From contig NZ_JAUSTW010000002.1 in assembly GCF_030813055.1 (NCBI RefSeq), positions 558,001 to 622,000 of the forward strand: a stretch of 64,000 nt of DNA, in the 5' to 3' direction. Below, piece by piece: positions 7,264 through 17,593 of the stretch. The translations under genes and the position numbers were made by a program. This stretch comes from Neobacillus ginsengisoli (lineage in GTDB: Bacteria > Bacillota > Bacilli > Bacillales_B > DSM-18226). Every line of letters begins with the position of its first letter. Position 1 is the stretch's first letter. The notes under the pieces are model-generated. The model was not told where the DNA came from. It worked only from the letters and a program-made list of their open reading frames with translations, and ran no database searches.

Positions 7264-10035
7264 ATGGAGTATAAAGATACGTTATTAATGCCGAAAACTG
7301 AATTTCCAATGCGAGGTAATCTTCCTCAAAGAGAACCTGATATTCAAGCAGAGTGGGAAGAAATGAATATTTATCAAAAAGTACAAGATCGGACTAAAGG
7401 CCGGCCTATATTTGTTTTACATGATGGTCCTCCCTATGCAAACGGAGATATCCATATGGGTCACGCCCTCAATAAAATTTTGAAAGACTTTATTGTCCGC
7501 TATAAATCAATGAGCGGCTTTCAGGCTCCCTATGTACCCGGTTGGGATACACATGGTTTACCGATTGAGCAAGCATTAACCAATAAGGGCGTTAAACGTA
7601 AAGAAATGACGGTTGCAGAATTCCGCCAGCTATGTACCAAATATGCCCTTGAGCAAATTGATAATCAACGCACTCAATTTAAACGTTTAGGCGTTCGCGG
7701 TGATTGGGAGAACCCTTATATTACACTTAAACCTGAATATGAAGCACAACAAATTAAGGTATTTGGGGAAATGGCGAAAAAAGGTTATATTTACAAAGGC
7801 CTTAAGCCGGTCTATTGGTCCCCATCAAGCGAGTCTGCTCTTGCAGAAGCTGAAATTGAATATCAGGATAAAAAGTCACCATCGATTTATGTGGGCTTTA
7901 AGGTTAAAAATGGTAAGGGTGTTCTTGATACCGATACACAGATTGTTATCTGGACAACGACGCCTTGGACAATTCCTGCAAACCTTGGAATTTCTGTCCA
8001 CCCTGATCTAACCTATGTAGTGGTTACGGCTAACGGAAACAAGTATGTTGTTGCTGAAGCTCTTTTAGAAGCAGTCACGAAAGAAATAGGCTGGGAAGAC
8101 ACTACGGTAATTAAAAAGGTTAAAGGACAGGAATTAGAAAATATTATTGCCGCACATCCGTTATATGATCGTGATTCTTTAGTGATGTTAGGTGAACACG
8201 TTACAACCGATGCCGGAACCGGATGTGTTCATACCGCACCGGGTCATGGGGAAGATGACTTCTATGTCGGTCAAAAATACGGCCTTGACGTACTTTGCCC
8301 AGTAGATGATAAAGGTGTTATGACGAGTGAAGCACCCGGATTTGAAGGATTATTTTATGATGCGGCAAACAAACCAATTGCCGAGAGCTTGGAAGAAGCG
8401 GGAGCGCTTTTAAAGCTTTCGTTTTTTACCCATTCCTATCCACACGATTGGAGGACGAAGAAGCCTGTTATCTACCGTGCGACAGCACAATGGTTTGCAT
8501 CGATTAAAGACTTCCGAGATGAGCTGCTCGAAGCGGTGAAGGAAACGAAATGGGTACCGGCATGGGGCGAAACTCGTTTGTTTAATATGGTCCGTGACCG
8601 TGGTGACTGGTGTATTTCCCGTCAACGGGTTTGGGGAGTACCAATTCCTGTTTTTTATGCTGAAGATGGCCAGGAAATTATTACCGACGAAACGATAGAA
8701 CATGTTTCCGGATTATTCCGTGAATACGGTTCAAATGTATGGTTTGAACGTGAAGCAAAAGATCTGCTTCCAGAAGGCTTCACACATTCTGGAAGTCCAA
8801 ATGGGACCTTTACAAAAGAAACAGATATTATGGATGTATGGTTTGATTCAGGTTCTTCCCATCAAGCGGTTCTCCTTGAAAGGGATGACTTAGTTCGTCC
8901 AGCCGATCTTTATCTGGAAGGTTCCGACCAATATCGCGGTTGGTTTAACTCTTCTTTATCAACTGCAGTGGCGGTTACAGGAAAAGCCCCATATAAAGGA
9001 GTTTTAAGCCACGGCTTTGCACTTGATGGTGAAGGTAGAAAGATGAGTAAATCAATAGGAAACGTAGTTGTGCCGGCGAAAGTTATGAATCAGCTTGGTG
9101 CAGATATTTTACGCCTATGGGTTGCTTCTGTTGATTATCAGGCGGATGTTCGTGTTTCCGATGCAATTCTGAAACAAGTTGCGGAAGTTTATCGGAAAAT
9201 CCGAAACACCTTCAGATTCTTATTAGGAAACTTAGCGGATTTTAATCCTGCTGAAGATATGATTGCCTACGAAAATCTTCGTGAAGTTGATCAATTTATG
9301 TTGGTTAAACTAAATAAGCTTGTCAAAAATGTACGTAACGCTTACGAAAACTATGAATTTGCAGGCATTTATCACGCAGTTAATAATTTCTGTACGCTTG
9401 ATCTTAGTGCTTTTTATTTGGACTTTGCAAAGGATGTTCTTTACATTGAGGCAAAAGACAATCATGAGCGCCGTGCGATTCAGACTGTTTTATATGAGTC
9501 ACTGCTTACGTTAACAAAACTTGTTTCTCCAATTCTTTCGCATACTGCTGATGAGGTATGGAAGTTCATTCCGTCTGTTAATGAAGATAGCGTTCAATTG
9601 GCAGATTTACCGGAATATAAAGAGCTTGCAAAAGCAGAAGCATTAGAGGAAAAATGGACCGCATTTATGAAGCTTCGTGATGATGTTCTAAAAGCTCTTG
9701 AAGAAGCAAGAAATGAAAAGGTCATTGGAAAATCCTTGACTGCAAAAGTTACCTTATTTGTAAATGAAAAAACAAAATCACTTCTAGAATCGATTCAAGA
9801 AAATGTAAAACAGCTGTTTATTATTTCAGGTTTTGAAGTGGCAGGCTTATATGAGGATGCACCCGAAAATGCACTTAAATTAGAAACAGCCGCCATTCTT
9901 GTTACTAAAGCAGAAGGTGAAACATGTGAACGTTGCTGGGTCGTTACACCTGACGTAGGTAAAGATTCTACGCATAAAACGCTGTGTCTGCGCTGTGCCG
10001 ATGTTGTAAAAGAAAACTATTCACACATGTCTTAA
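7264..10035 (+). CDS. ileS: Isoleucyl-tRNA synthetase
   Basis: Charges tRNA-Ile; class I synthetase with editing domain. The HIGH motif is HMGH at residues 64-67 ([11 protein letters not shown]) and KMSKS is at residues 593-597. The [10 protein letters not shown] region and the editing (CP1) domain with [12 protein letters not shown] and [15 protein letters not shown] are intact. A C-terminal zinc site is formed by CERC and CLRC. The start is ATG 7264 ([20 protein letters not shown]), eight bases after GGAGG; an ATG at 7249 lies before that site. The product has 923 residues, the bacterial type of normal length. Expression is governed by the T-box leader; a terminator follows. Confidence 0.98.
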   Translation: MEYKDTLLMPKTEFPMRGNLPQREPDIQAEWEEMNIYQKVQDRTKGRPIFVLHDGPPYANGDIHMGHALNKILKDFIVRYKSMSGFQAPYVPGWDTHGLPIEQALTNKGVKRKEMTVAEFRQLCTKYALEQIDNQRTQFKRLGVRGDWENPYITLKPEYEAQQIKVFGEMAKKGYIYKGLKPVYWSPSSESALAEAEIEYQDKKSPSIYVGFKVKNGKGVLDTDTQIVIWTTTPWTIPANLGISVHPDLTYVVVTANGNKYVVAEALLEAVTKEIGWEDTTVIKKVKGQELENIIAAHPLYDRDSLVMLGEHVTTDAGTGCVHTAPGHGEDDFYVGQKYGLDVLCPVDDKGVMTSEAPGFEGLFYDAANKPIAESLEEAGALLKLSFFTHSYPHDWRTKKPVIYRATAQWFASIKDFRDELLEAVKETKWVPAWGETRLFNMVRDRGDWCISRQRVWGVPIPVFYAEDGQEIITDETIEHVSGLFREYGSNVWFEREAKDLLPEGFTHSGSPNGTFTKETDIMDVWFDSGSSHQAVLLERDDLVRPADLYLEGSDQYRGWFNSSLSTAVAVTGKAPYKGVLSHGFALDGEGRKMSKSIGNVVVPAKVMNQLGADILRLWVASVDYQADVRVSDAILKQVAEVYRKIRNTFRFLLGNLADFNPAEDMIAYENLREVDQFMLVKLNKLVKNVRNAYENYEFAGIYHAVNNFCTLDLSAFYLDFAKDVLYIEAKDNHERRAIQTVLYESLLTLTKLVSPILSHTADEVWKFIPSVNEDSVQLADLPEYKELAKAEALEEKWTAFMKLRDDVLKALEEARNEKVIGKSLTAKVTLFVNEKTKSLLESIQENVKQLFIISGFEVAGLYEDAPENALKLETAAILVTKAEGETCERCWVVTPDVGKDSTHKTLCLRCADVVKENYSHMS

Positions 10036-10045
10036 AGAATAATGA

Positions 10046-10077
10046 GGTTGGCTCTTGTCTTAGAGTCAGCCTTTTTT
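10046..10077 (+). terminator. Rho-independent terminator after ileS
   Basis: GGTTGGCTCT pairs with AGAGTCAGCC (two G-U type pairs) over a four- to five-base loop, followed by TTTTTT. It lies 11 bases after the ileS stop. Confidence 0.85.
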
Positions 10078-10186
10078 AAATTTTACCACCTCCGTTAATT
10101 GTTGTTGTTGATGTCAAATTGTTTCCCGTGTCGAGTTTCTAAAGCAGGAAATAATATAGAAAATGACAAACGGAGGTAATAACACT

Positions 10187-10468
10187 ATGAATGCCATGCA
10201 GGAAAAGCTGTTTTTGGAACTCCGTCAATCACAGATTGAAATTGAAAATTCATTGAAAGGCAAGCAGAAAAGGGATTGGATTACACCCCTGTTAGAAGAA
10301 GAACTTGAAGACATTTGTTTAGCTATAAATAAAATAAAAAAAGGAAATTATGGACAGTGTGAAATTTCCGGTGAGTTTTTACCGGAAGAATTATTAAAAG
10401 TGATCCCGACCTTAAAGTCAAAAAAAGATTCAGAAAAATTAGAATTATTTTACCGGAAGCAAATCTAA
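10187..10468 (+). CDS. ylyA: DksA/TraR-like protein with degenerate zinc finger (YlyA-like)
   Basis: A 93-residue protein: an N-terminal helical half ([19 protein letters not shown]) then [22 protein letters not shown], which matches the zinc-finger region of the DksA/TraR family. Only one of the four expected Cys residues remains, so zinc binding by the classical site is unlikely. Position between ileS and lspA is that of B. subtilis ylyA, described as a DksA-like protein that binds RNA polymerase and affects SigG-dependent genes; assignment is by position and motif. GGAGGT at 10172-10177 selects ATG 10187 over ATG 10163. A sequence resembling a sigmaF -10 box (10147-10156) precedes it, without a good -35. 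Confidence 0.65.
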   Translation: MNAMQEKLFLELRQSQIEIENSLKGKQKRDWITPLLEEELEDICLAINKIKKGNYGQCEISGEFLPEELLKVIPTLKSKKDSEKLELFYRKQI

Positions 10469-10556
10469 TCCCCTTTTTAAAAGGTCACATTGTCGTATCA
10501 ATAAATTGTGTGCTAAAATGCTAAGGAAGTCTTGTTTATTATGGAGGTATTCCTTA

Positions 10557-11045
10557 GTGTTTTATTTAATTGCCCTTTTTGTTATTTTGTTAGATCAGTT
10601 TACGAAATGGCTCATTGTGAGCAAAATGCAATTTGGTGATAGCATCACCATAATAAATAATATTTTGTATATTACCTCTCACCGAAACCGGGGAGCTGCT
10701 TGGGGGATATTACAAGGACAGATGTGGCTTTTTTATGCAATCACATTAATTGTCATTGTTGCAATTATTTATTACCTTCAAAAAGCAGCCAAAGGAAAAT
10801 GGCTTTTAGGAGTGTCCCTATCATTAATGCTTGGCGGTGCCATCGGTAATTTTTTAGATCGTGTCATTCGTAAAGAAGTAGTTGACTTTATTCATACGTA
10901 TATTTTTGGCTATAATTTTCCGGTATTTAATATTGCTGACTCAGCTTTAGTTATTGGAGTAATCTTACTAATGATTCAAATGCTTCGTGATGAGAGAGAA
11001 CCAAAGGAGAAGTCTTATGAAGAAAATGGAACACACCATTCTTGA
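10557..11045 (+). CDS. lspA: Lipoprotein signal peptidase (signal peptidase II)
   Basis: Membrane aspartic protease that removes the signal peptide from prolipoproteins after lipid attachment. Four hydrophobic segments are visible. Family motifs are [34 protein letters not shown] and FNIADSAL; the last two contain the catalytic Asp residues. GTG at 10557 is eight bases after GGAGGT and gives [14 protein letters not shown], like the B. subtilis start; an in-frame TTG at 10506 would add 17 implausible residues. The product has 162 residues. The 3' end overlaps the next gene by 29 bases. Confidence 0.95.
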   Translation: MFYLIALFVILLDQFTKWLIVSKMQFGDSITIINNILYITSHRNRGAAWGILQGQMWLFYAITLIVIVAIIYYLQKAAKGKWLLGVSLSLMLGGAIGNFLDRVIRKEVVDFIHTYIFGYNFPVFNIADSALVIGVILLMIQMLRDEREPKEKSYEENGTHHS

Positions 11046-11928
11046 AGAGCAAAAAGGTGATCGCATCGATAAAGTGATCTCTTCTTTAGACGAGGAATGG
11101 TCAAGAACACAAGTTCAGCAATGGATTAAGGACGGAAATGTTCTAGTAAATGGTCAGAATGTAAAAACGAATTATAAGTGCAGCTTAAGTGATCAAATCG
11201 AAATCACAATCCCGGACCCGGAAGAACTGGATGTAATTCCTGAAGAAATGGAATTGGATATATATTTCGAAGATAAAGATGTTTTGGTTGTCAATAAACC
11301 AAGAGGTATGGTCGTTCATCCTGCTCCCGGACATATGGGAGGAACGCTTGTAAATGGGTTAATGGCACATTGTAAGGACTTATCAGGAATCAATGGTGTT
11401 TTAAGACCCGGGATTGTTCATCGAATTGATAAAGACACCTCAGGACTTTTGATGGTTGCAAAAAACGATCTGGCACATGAAAGCCTTGTCAATCAATTGG
11501 TTCATAAAACAGTCACGCGAAAGTATAAAGCCATTGTCCATGGAGTTATTCCTCATGATTTTGGAACGATTGATGCTCCGCTTGGAAGGGATTCAAAGGA
11601 ACGGCAAAGTATGGCAGTAGTTGATAATGGAAAACATGCTGTAACCCATTTCCATGTTCTTGATCGCTTTAAAGATTTTACATTGGTAGAGTGTCAATTA
11701 GAGACAGGAAGAACCCACCAAATTCGTGTTCATATGAAATATATTGGCTATCCTCTTGCTGGAGATCCTAAGTACGGGCCGAAAAAAACACTTGATATTG
11801 ATGGACAGGCATTGCATGCCGGTGTGCTGGGTTTTACCCATCCAAGGACAAAGGAGTACTTAGAATTTGAAGCACCGCTTCCTGAAGAATTCGAACGTCT
11901 GCTTGTTTTTTTGCGAAATAATCGTTGA
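11017..11928 (+). CDS. ylyB: RluD-family 23S rRNA pseudouridine synthase (YlyB)
   Basis: A 303-residue RNA pseudouridine synthase with an N-terminal S4 domain ([21 protein letters not shown]) and the RluD/RluA catalytic domain. The catalytic Asp lies in [25 protein letters not shown] and PLAGDPKYG are also conserved. By similarity it should modify helix-69 uridines of 23S rRNA, though the exact target is inferred. ATG 11017 follows AAAGGAGAAG and gives exactly the B. subtilis length. It overlaps lspA, so they are coupled. Its TGA stop is embedded in the -35 box of the pyr promoter. Confidence 0.95.
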   Translation: MKKMEHTILEEQKGDRIDKVISSLDEEWSRTQVQQWIKDGNVLVNGQNVKTNYKCSLSDQIEITIPDPEELDVIPEEMELDIYFEDKDVLVVNKPRGMVVHPAPGHMGGTLVNGLMAHCKDLSGINGVLRPGIVHRIDKDTSGLLMVAKNDLAHESLVNQLVHKTVTRKYKAIVHGVIPHDFGTIDAPLGRDSKERQSMAVVDNGKHAVTHFHVLDRFKDFTLVECQLETGRTHQIRVHMKYIGYPLAGDPKYGPKKTLDIDGQALHAGVLGFTHPRTKEYLEFEAPLPEEFERLLVFLRNNR

Positions 11929-11953
11929 CAGGTTTGGATAAGTAAAGTAAGAT
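11925..11953 (+). promoter_or_regulatory. SigmaA promoter of the pyr operon
   Basis: TTGACA (11925-11930), a 17-base spacer and TAAGAT (11948-11953). The stop codon TGA of the preceding gene (11926-11928) is part of the -35 hexamer. Transcription should start around 11960, upstream of the first PyrR attenuator. Confidence 0.88.
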
Positions 11954-11974
11954 AACTATAGTTGAATAAGCCTT

Positions 11975-12083
11975 TAAATCAGTCCCGTGAGGCTGAGAAG
12001 GAAACGGTTAAAGATGACAGGCTATCTATGCCTAAATCTGCAAAATAACTTGTCTACCTCTCATCCCCGGTGAGAGGTTTTTT
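11975..12083 (+). promoter_or_regulatory. PyrR-dependent attenuator 1 (pyrR leader)
   Basis: The PyrR-binding anti-antiterminator loop AGTCCCGTGAGGCTGAGAAGG lies from 11981; its core matches the known pyr attenuator pattern AGTCCnGnGAGGCTG. A terminator follows: CCTCTCA (12057-12063) and TGAGAGG (12071-12077), then TTTTTT. PyrR with UMP or UTP should stabilise the anti-antiterminator and end transcription before pyrR. Confidence 0.92.
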
Positions 12084-12085
12084 AA

Positions 12086-12646
<561 letters not shown>

Positions 12647-12659
12647 ATAGCTGCCCTTT

Positions 12660-12764
12660 TAAAAGCAGTCCTGAGAGGCTGACAAAGGGGGAATCTCCGG
12701 GGAATATGTATGTTTTCGGAATTTCTACCCTCTTTGTGCCAGCTTGGACAAAGGGGTTTTTTTT
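12660..12764 (+). promoter_or_regulatory. PyrR-dependent attenuator 2 (pyrR-pyrP intergenic)
   Basis: The PyrR-binding loop AGTCCTGAGAGGCTG lies at 12667-12681. The terminator arm CCCTCTTTGTGCC (from 12728) pairs with GGACAAAGGGG and is followed by eight T residues ending near 12764. It controls read-through into pyrP and the genes beyond. Confidence 0.92.
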
Positions 12765-12822
12765 ATGAAATTAATAACCATCATAAGAATAATGCACATG
12801 TTTTTAATACAGGAGGAGAAAA

Positions 12823-14133
12823 ATGAATAACAAACCAATCTTAGATGTAAAAGATATTCCAAAGCCTGGGCAATGGTTTACCTTAAGCTTACAGCATTTA
12901 TTCGCAATGTTTGGAGCGACCATATTGGTACCATATCTAGTTGGATTGAGCCCGGCAATTGCCCTTATCTCAAGTGGACTTGGCACATTGGCATTTTTAC
13001 TTATTACCAAAATGCAAGTGCCGGCATATCTCGGTTCTTCATTTGCCTACATTGCTCCGGTTATAGCTGCTAAGGCTGCCGGTGGACCTGGAGCAGCTAT
13101 GGTTGGGACCTTCATCGCAGGTTTGGTTTACGGAATTGTCGCCCTAGTGATTAAAAAGGCAGGACATCGTTGGATTATGAATTTACTACCACCTGTAGTA
13201 GTAGGTCCGGTCATTATCGTAATTGGTTTAGCACTTTCGGGAACGGCTGTTGGCATGGCAATGAATAATCCAGCTGGAAAATATAGCTTGCTTCATTTTT
13301 CAGTAGCACTTGTAACACTAGCTGCAACCATCATCTTTTCAATTTATTTAAAAGGAATGTTAAGCATTATCCCGATTTTGGCGGGGATTGTTGTAGGGTA
13401 TATATACGCACTAATTGTTGGGATAGTTGATTTTAGTCCTGTATTGAAAGCACATTGGTTTGAAATGCCGGCATTTATAATTCCTTTCGTAAGCTATAAA
13501 GTGAAATTCTCATGGGATATTATACTTTTAATGGCACCAGTTGCAGTTGTAACAATATCAGAGCATATTGGACACCAGCTTGTTCTTAGTAAAGTAGTTG
13601 GACGTGACTATATTAAAGAACCTGGATTACAACGGTCGATTCTAGGGGACGGTACGGCAACAATTATTTCTGCATTGCTTGGAGGTCCTCCAAAAACAAC
13701 TTATGGTGAAAATATCGGTGTACTTGCTATTACACGAGTTTATAGTGTGTATGTGATTGCCGGTGCAGCGGTATTCGCTATCATATTTGGGTTTATTGGT
13801 AAAGTGACAGCATTAATCCAAACGATTCCAACCCCTGTTATGGGTGGCGTATCAATCCTTCTCTTCGGAATTATTGCTTCTTCAGGACTAAGAATGCTTG
13901 TCGATAGTAAAGTTGATTTTGGAGATAAAAGAAACCTTATTATATCATCAGTAATACTCGTTATTGGGATTGGCGGTGCGTATATTAAAGTTTCTCAGCA
14001 ATTTCAAATCCAAGGTATGGCATTGGCAGCCATTTGTGGAGTATTGTTAAACCTTATCCTCCCTGGCAGACAATCAGCTGATGAAAATATGTTTGAAGTG
14101 GCAGAATCTCCTGAAAAAAGGAAAACTGCATAA
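12823..14133 (+). CDS. pyrP: Uracil permease
   Basis: Nucleobase/cation symporter-2 family transporter that imports uracil. It has 436 residues and about a dozen or more hydrophobic segments. Family landmarks are FTLSLQHLFAMFGATILVP near the N-terminus, YLGSSFAYIAP, and the signature GGPPKTTYGENIG with the substrate-site Glu and Asn, preceded by SEHIGHQLVLSKVVGRD. AGGAGGAG precedes the ATG. It sits between two PyrR attenuators, so uracil uptake falls when pyrimidines are plentiful. The hydrophilic C-terminal tail (ADENMFEVAESPEKRKTA) has no assigned function. Confidence 0.97.
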   Translation: MNNKPILDVKDIPKPGQWFTLSLQHLFAMFGATILVPYLVGLSPAIALISSGLGTLAFLLITKMQVPAYLGSSFAYIAPVIAAKAAGGPGAAMVGTFIAGLVYGIVALVIKKAGHRWIMNLLPPVVVGPVIIVIGLALSGTAVGMAMNNPAGKYSLLHFSVALVTLAATIIFSIYLKGMLSIIPILAGIVVGYIYALIVGIVDFSPVLKAHWFEMPAFIIPFVSYKVKFSWDIILLMAPVAVVTISEHIGHQLVLSKVVGRDYIKEPGLQRSILGDGTATIISALLGGPPKTTYGENIGVLAITRVYSVYVIAGAAVFAIIFGFIGKVTALIQTIPTPVMGGVSILLFGIIASSGLRMLVDSKVDFGDKRNLIISSVILVIGIGGAYIKVSQQFQIQGMALAAICGVLLNLILPGRQSADENMFEVAESPEKRKTA

Positions 14134-14151
14134 TAAATTAATGAAACCTTT

Positions 14152-14287
14152 TAAATGAAGTCCAGAGAGACTTATAAGGGTGTAATACGTAGGATTAGGA
14201 GAACTTTCCGAGAAAATTCACTTTCTCGTATGCCTAATTCTTAAGTATGAATGTTTACACCCTGATCTATTGGTCAGGGTGTTTTTT
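14152..14287 (+). promoter_or_regulatory. PyrR-dependent attenuator 3 (pyrP-pyrB intergenic)
   Basis: The PyrR-binding loop AGTCCAGAGAGACTTATAAGG starts at 14159; it reads GACTT where the other two copies read GGCTG. The terminator ACACCCTGA (14257-14265) / TCAGGGTGT (14274-14282) is followed by T residues to 14287. Between them lies the region expected to form the antiterminator. Confidence 0.9.
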
Positions 14288-14314
14288 AGACAATTAAGAA
14301 GGGCGGGAAATGGG

Positions 14315-15259
14315 ATGTTAAATCACTTATTAACCACGAACGAATTAAAGGTTGAAGAGATTTATCAAATTTTAACAGATGCAAGGAAATTTGCTGATGG
14401 GATGAAATGGAAGCCGGAAAGCCAAATGTTTACTGCCAACTTGTTTTTTGAACCAAGTACAAGAACAAAGAGCAGCTTTGAAGTGGCTGAAAGAAGGTTA
14501 GGCTTAGAGGTCATCCCGTTTGAAGTACTAACCTCAAGTGTCCAAAAAGGAGAAACGCTTTACGATACGGTGAAAACATTGGAATCAATTGGCGTAAATG
14601 CAATCGTTATCCGGCACGACCAAGACCGATACTTTGATGAGTTAGTAGGAAAGGTTAATATCCCAATTATCAATGGAGGAGATGGCTGCGGCCACCATCC
14701 AACACAATCTCTTCTAGATCTTTTGACCATTTATCAAGAATTTGGCCGCTTTGCAGGTTTAAAAATCGCGATTATTGGAGACATCCGTCATAGCAGGGTG
14801 GCACGCTCGAATGCAGATGTACTGACAAGGCTGGGAGCAGAAGTTATTTATTCAGGACCGGAAGATTGGTTTGATAATCGTAGTTTAAGTTTATCGAGAT
14901 TTAGACCCATTGATGAGGCAATTAGGGAATCTGATGTTGTGATGCTACTCCGTGTACAGCATGAGCGACATCAACAAAAGGGTAACTTCACCGCAAATGA
15001 GTATCATAAACAATATGGACTTACAATAGAGAGGGAAAAGCTCATGAAACCGGGGAGTATTATCATGCACCCAGCTCCAGTTAACCGTAATGTAGAAATT
15101 GCAGATAGCCTTGTAGAGTGCGGACGCTCAAGAATATTTAAGCAAATGGAAAATGGAGTATTTGTCAGAATGGCTGCCTTAAAAAGGTCACTCGAAAGTC
15201 TTAAAGGAGGAAATAATTATGAAGCTGCTTATTCAGAACTCAAGCTACATAGCATTTGA
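14315..15259 (+). CDS. pyrB: Aspartate carbamoyltransferase, catalytic subunit
   Basis: Catalyses carbamoyl phosphate plus aspartate to N-carbamoyl-aspartate, the first committed step of pyrimidine synthesis. Carbamoyl-phosphate-binding [13 protein letters not shown] and [14 protein letters not shown], and [12 protein letters not shown], are intact. ATG 14315 ([11 protein letters not shown]) fits the family; an upstream TTG at 14270 would begin inside the attenuator. The Shine-Dalgarno (GAAGGGCGGG) is not ideal. The 314-residue product runs 41 bases into pyrC. No regulatory-subunit gene (pyrI) is present, as is normal in bacilli. Confidence 0.97.
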   Translation: MLNHLLTTNELKVEEIYQILTDARKFADGMKWKPESQMFTANLFFEPSTRTKSSFEVAERRLGLEVIPFEVLTSSVQKGETLYDTVKTLESIGVNAIVIRHDQDRYFDELVGKVNIPIINGGDGCGHHPTQSLLDLLTIYQEFGRFAGLKIAIIGDIRHSRVARSNADVLTRLGAEVIYSGPEDWFDNRSLSLSRFRPIDEAIRESDVVMLLRVQHERHQQKGNFTANEYHKQYGLTIEREKLMKPGSIIMHPAPVNRNVEIADSLVECGRSRIFKQMENGVFVRMAALKRSLESLKGGNNYEAAYSELKLHSI

Positions 15260-16505
15260 TGGGAAAATTAAACAATCCGATATTTTAATAGAAAATGGGA
15301 TCATTACAAAAATAGAAAAAAACATTGAAACAACGGTTGAACGGAAAGTGGATGCAGCCGGGATGTTGGTTTCACCGGGATTTATCGATCTTCATGTCCA
15401 TTTGCGTGAGCCAGGCGGTGAGAAAAAAGAAACAATTGCTACAGGTACGCTTGCTGCTGCAAAGGGTGGTTTTACAACGGTAGCAGCTATGCCAAATACA
15501 CGGCCGGTACCTGATTCAAAAGCACAAATGGAATGGCTTCAAACGCGAATTCAAGAAACAGCTAAAGTACGGGTATTACCATATGCCTCCATTACAACAA
15601 AGCAGCTTGGTAAGGAATTGACAGATTTTGAGGCACTAAAAGAAGCCGGAGCATTCGCCTTTACAGATGACGGTGTTGGAGTTCAATCAGCAGAAATGAT
15701 GCTTGCTGCTATGCGTAAAGCAGCTGAGGTAAATATGGCAATTGTTGCACACTGTGAGGAAAATACGTTGATAAATAAAGGCTGTGTTCATGAAGGAGCT
15801 TTTTCAAAAAGTCATGAATTGAACGGAATTCCTTCGGTTTGCGAATCCGTCCAAATTGCCAGGGATATTTTACTGGCTGAAGCCGCTGGTTGCCATTACC
15901 ATGTCTGCCATATCAGCACAAAGGAATCTGTCAGAGTGGTAAGAGATGCAAAACGAGCAGGTATTAACGTCACTGCGGAAGTTACACCACATCATTTATT
16001 ATTATCTGAAGACGATATTCCAGGGCTTGATGCGAATTATAAGATGAATCCACCTCTTCGAGCCGCTGCTGATCGAGCTGCCTTGATTGAAGGACTTCTT
16101 GACGGAACGATTGATTTTATCGCAACCGACCACGCTCCACATACAGCTGAGGAGAAAAGTGAGGGAATGATACTAGCACCATTCGGAATTGTCGGCTTAG
16201 AGACAGCTTTCCCACTGTTATATACACATTTAGTAATGAAAAATATCCTATCACTTGAACAATTAATCGAATTTTTAACGAAGAAACCATCTGAAGTCTT
16301 TGGACTTCCATATGGAAAAATTGAGATTGGTGCACCGGCAGACATTGTTCTTTTAAACCTAAATGAGGATCGGACGATTAAACCGGAAGAATTTTTATCC
16401 AAAGGTACAAACACTCCATTTGGCGGCTGGGAATGTCAGGGCTGGCCTGAGATGACAATAGCAGAAGGGCAAATAGTTTGGGAAAAAGGATGTGTAACAG
16501 CATGA
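15219..16505 (+). CDS. pyrC: Dihydroorotase
   Basis: Zinc-dependent amidohydrolase closing carbamoyl-aspartate to dihydroorotate; 428 residues, class I type as in B. subtilis. The metal-binding HVH lies in [12 protein letters not shown]; further ligands are in [13 protein letters not shown] and [16 protein letters not shown] lies inside pyrB, ahead of ATG 15219, so translation is coupled over a 41-base overlap. The stop overlaps the ATG of pyrAA (ATGA). Confidence 0.97.
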   Translation: MKLLIQNSSYIAFDGKIKQSDILIENGIITKIEKNIETTVERKVDAAGMLVSPGFIDLHVHLREPGGEKKETIATGTLAAAKGGFTTVAAMPNTRPVPDSKAQMEWLQTRIQETAKVRVLPYASITTKQLGKELTDFEALKEAGAFAFTDDGVGVQSAEMMLAAMRKAAEVNMAIVAHCEENTLINKGCVHEGAFSKSHELNGIPSVCESVQIARDILLAEAAGCHYHVCHISTKESVRVVRDAKRAGINVTAEVTPHHLLLSEDDIPGLDANYKMNPPLRAAADRAALIEGLLDGTIDFIATDHAPHTAEEKSEGMILAPFGIVGLETAFPLLYTHLVMKNILSLEQLIEFLTKKPSEVFGLPYGKIEIGAPADIVLLNLNEDRTIKPEEFLSKGTNTPFGGWECQGWPEMTIAEGQIVWEKGCVTA

Positions 16506-17593
16506 AAAGACAGCTAATTTTAGAAGACGGAACGATCTTTATCGGTGAAGGATTTGGTAGTGATACTGAAACAATAGGTGAAGTGGTGTTTAACACAGGT
16601 ATGACTGGATATCAGGAAATTCTTTCAGACCCATCTTATTGTGGGCAAATTGTTACACTTACCTATCCCTTAATAGGTAACTACGGGATAAACCGTGATG
16701 ATTTTGAATCCATTAATCCGGCTGTGAAAGGCTTCATTGTAAAAGAGGTTTGCGACTTTCCTTCTAACTGGAGAAGCGAATTTACATTAGACGAATACTT
16801 TGATATGAAAAAAATTCCCGGTATTGCTGGGATTGATACACGAAAATTAACAAGAATTATCCGTCAATTCGGCACATTAAAGGGTGCGATTTGCAGCATT
16901 GAAAAAGATGCGAATGAAGTACTAAGCTCATTACGTAAAAAACCGCTCCCAATCGATCAAGTGAGGCAGGTATCGACGAAAAATCCATATCCGAGCCCGG
17001 GCCGAGGGAAGAGAGTGGTCCTCGTTGATTTTGGTATGAAGCATGGTATTTTACGTGAGTTAAATAAACGTGATTGTGATGTGATTGTAGTTCCTTATCA
17101 TACAACCGCCGAGGAAATTCTCCAATTACGTCCGGATGGAATAATGCTGTCGAACGGACCCGGAGATCCAAAAGATGTCCCGGAAGCGATTGATATGATC
17201 AAAGGTATTTTGGGAATTGTACCGTTATTCGGTATTTGCCTCGGTCATCAATTGTTTGCTCTTGCCTGCGGTGCCAACACGGCGAAAATGAAGTTTGGAC
17301 ACCGCGGCTCCAATCATCCAGTCAAGGATTTGGCAACAGGAAAAATTGCGATTACATCACAAAATCATGGCTTTACAGTGGAAACAGACTCACTCCAAAA
17401 TACAAGATTATCGATTACGCATATCGCTTTGAATGATGGAACAGTAGAAGGGCTGAAGCATCTTGACTATCCGGCCTTTACCGTTCAATATCATCCTGAA
17501 GCATCACCGGGACCGGAAGATGCAAACGGATTATTTGAGCAGTTTCTTGAATTGATGGAAGCGAATAAACAGGAGGTTACAGCACATGCCTAA
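16502..17593 (+). CDS. pyrAA: Carbamoyl-phosphate synthase, small (glutaminase) subunit, pyrimidine-specific
   Basis: Releases ammonia from glutamine for the large subunit PyrAB. It has 363 residues. The class I amidotransferase domain has the nucleophilic Cys246 in GICLGHQ and the His/Glu of the triad in [11 protein letters not shown]. The N-terminal CarA domain begins [17 protein letters not shown], with [17 protein letters not shown] 16502 overlaps the pyrC stop; AAAAAGGATG serves as a weak ribosome binding site. It overlaps pyrAB by eight bases. Confidence 0.97.
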   Translation: MKRQLILEDGTIFIGEGFGSDTETIGEVVFNTGMTGYQEILSDPSYCGQIVTLTYPLIGNYGINRDDFESINPAVKGFIVKEVCDFPSNWRSEFTLDEYFDMKKIPGIAGIDTRKLTRIIRQFGTLKGAICSIEKDANEVLSSLRKKPLPIDQVRQVSTKNPYPSPGRGKRVVLVDFGMKHGILRELNKRDCDVIVVPYHTTAEEILQLRPDGIMLSNGPGDPKDVPEAIDMIKGILGIVPLFGICLGHQLFALACGANTAKMKFGHRGSNHPVKDLATGKIAITSQNHGFTVETDSLQNTRLSITHIALNDGTVEGLKHLDYPAFTVQYHPEASPGPEDANGLFEQFLELMEANKQEVTAHA

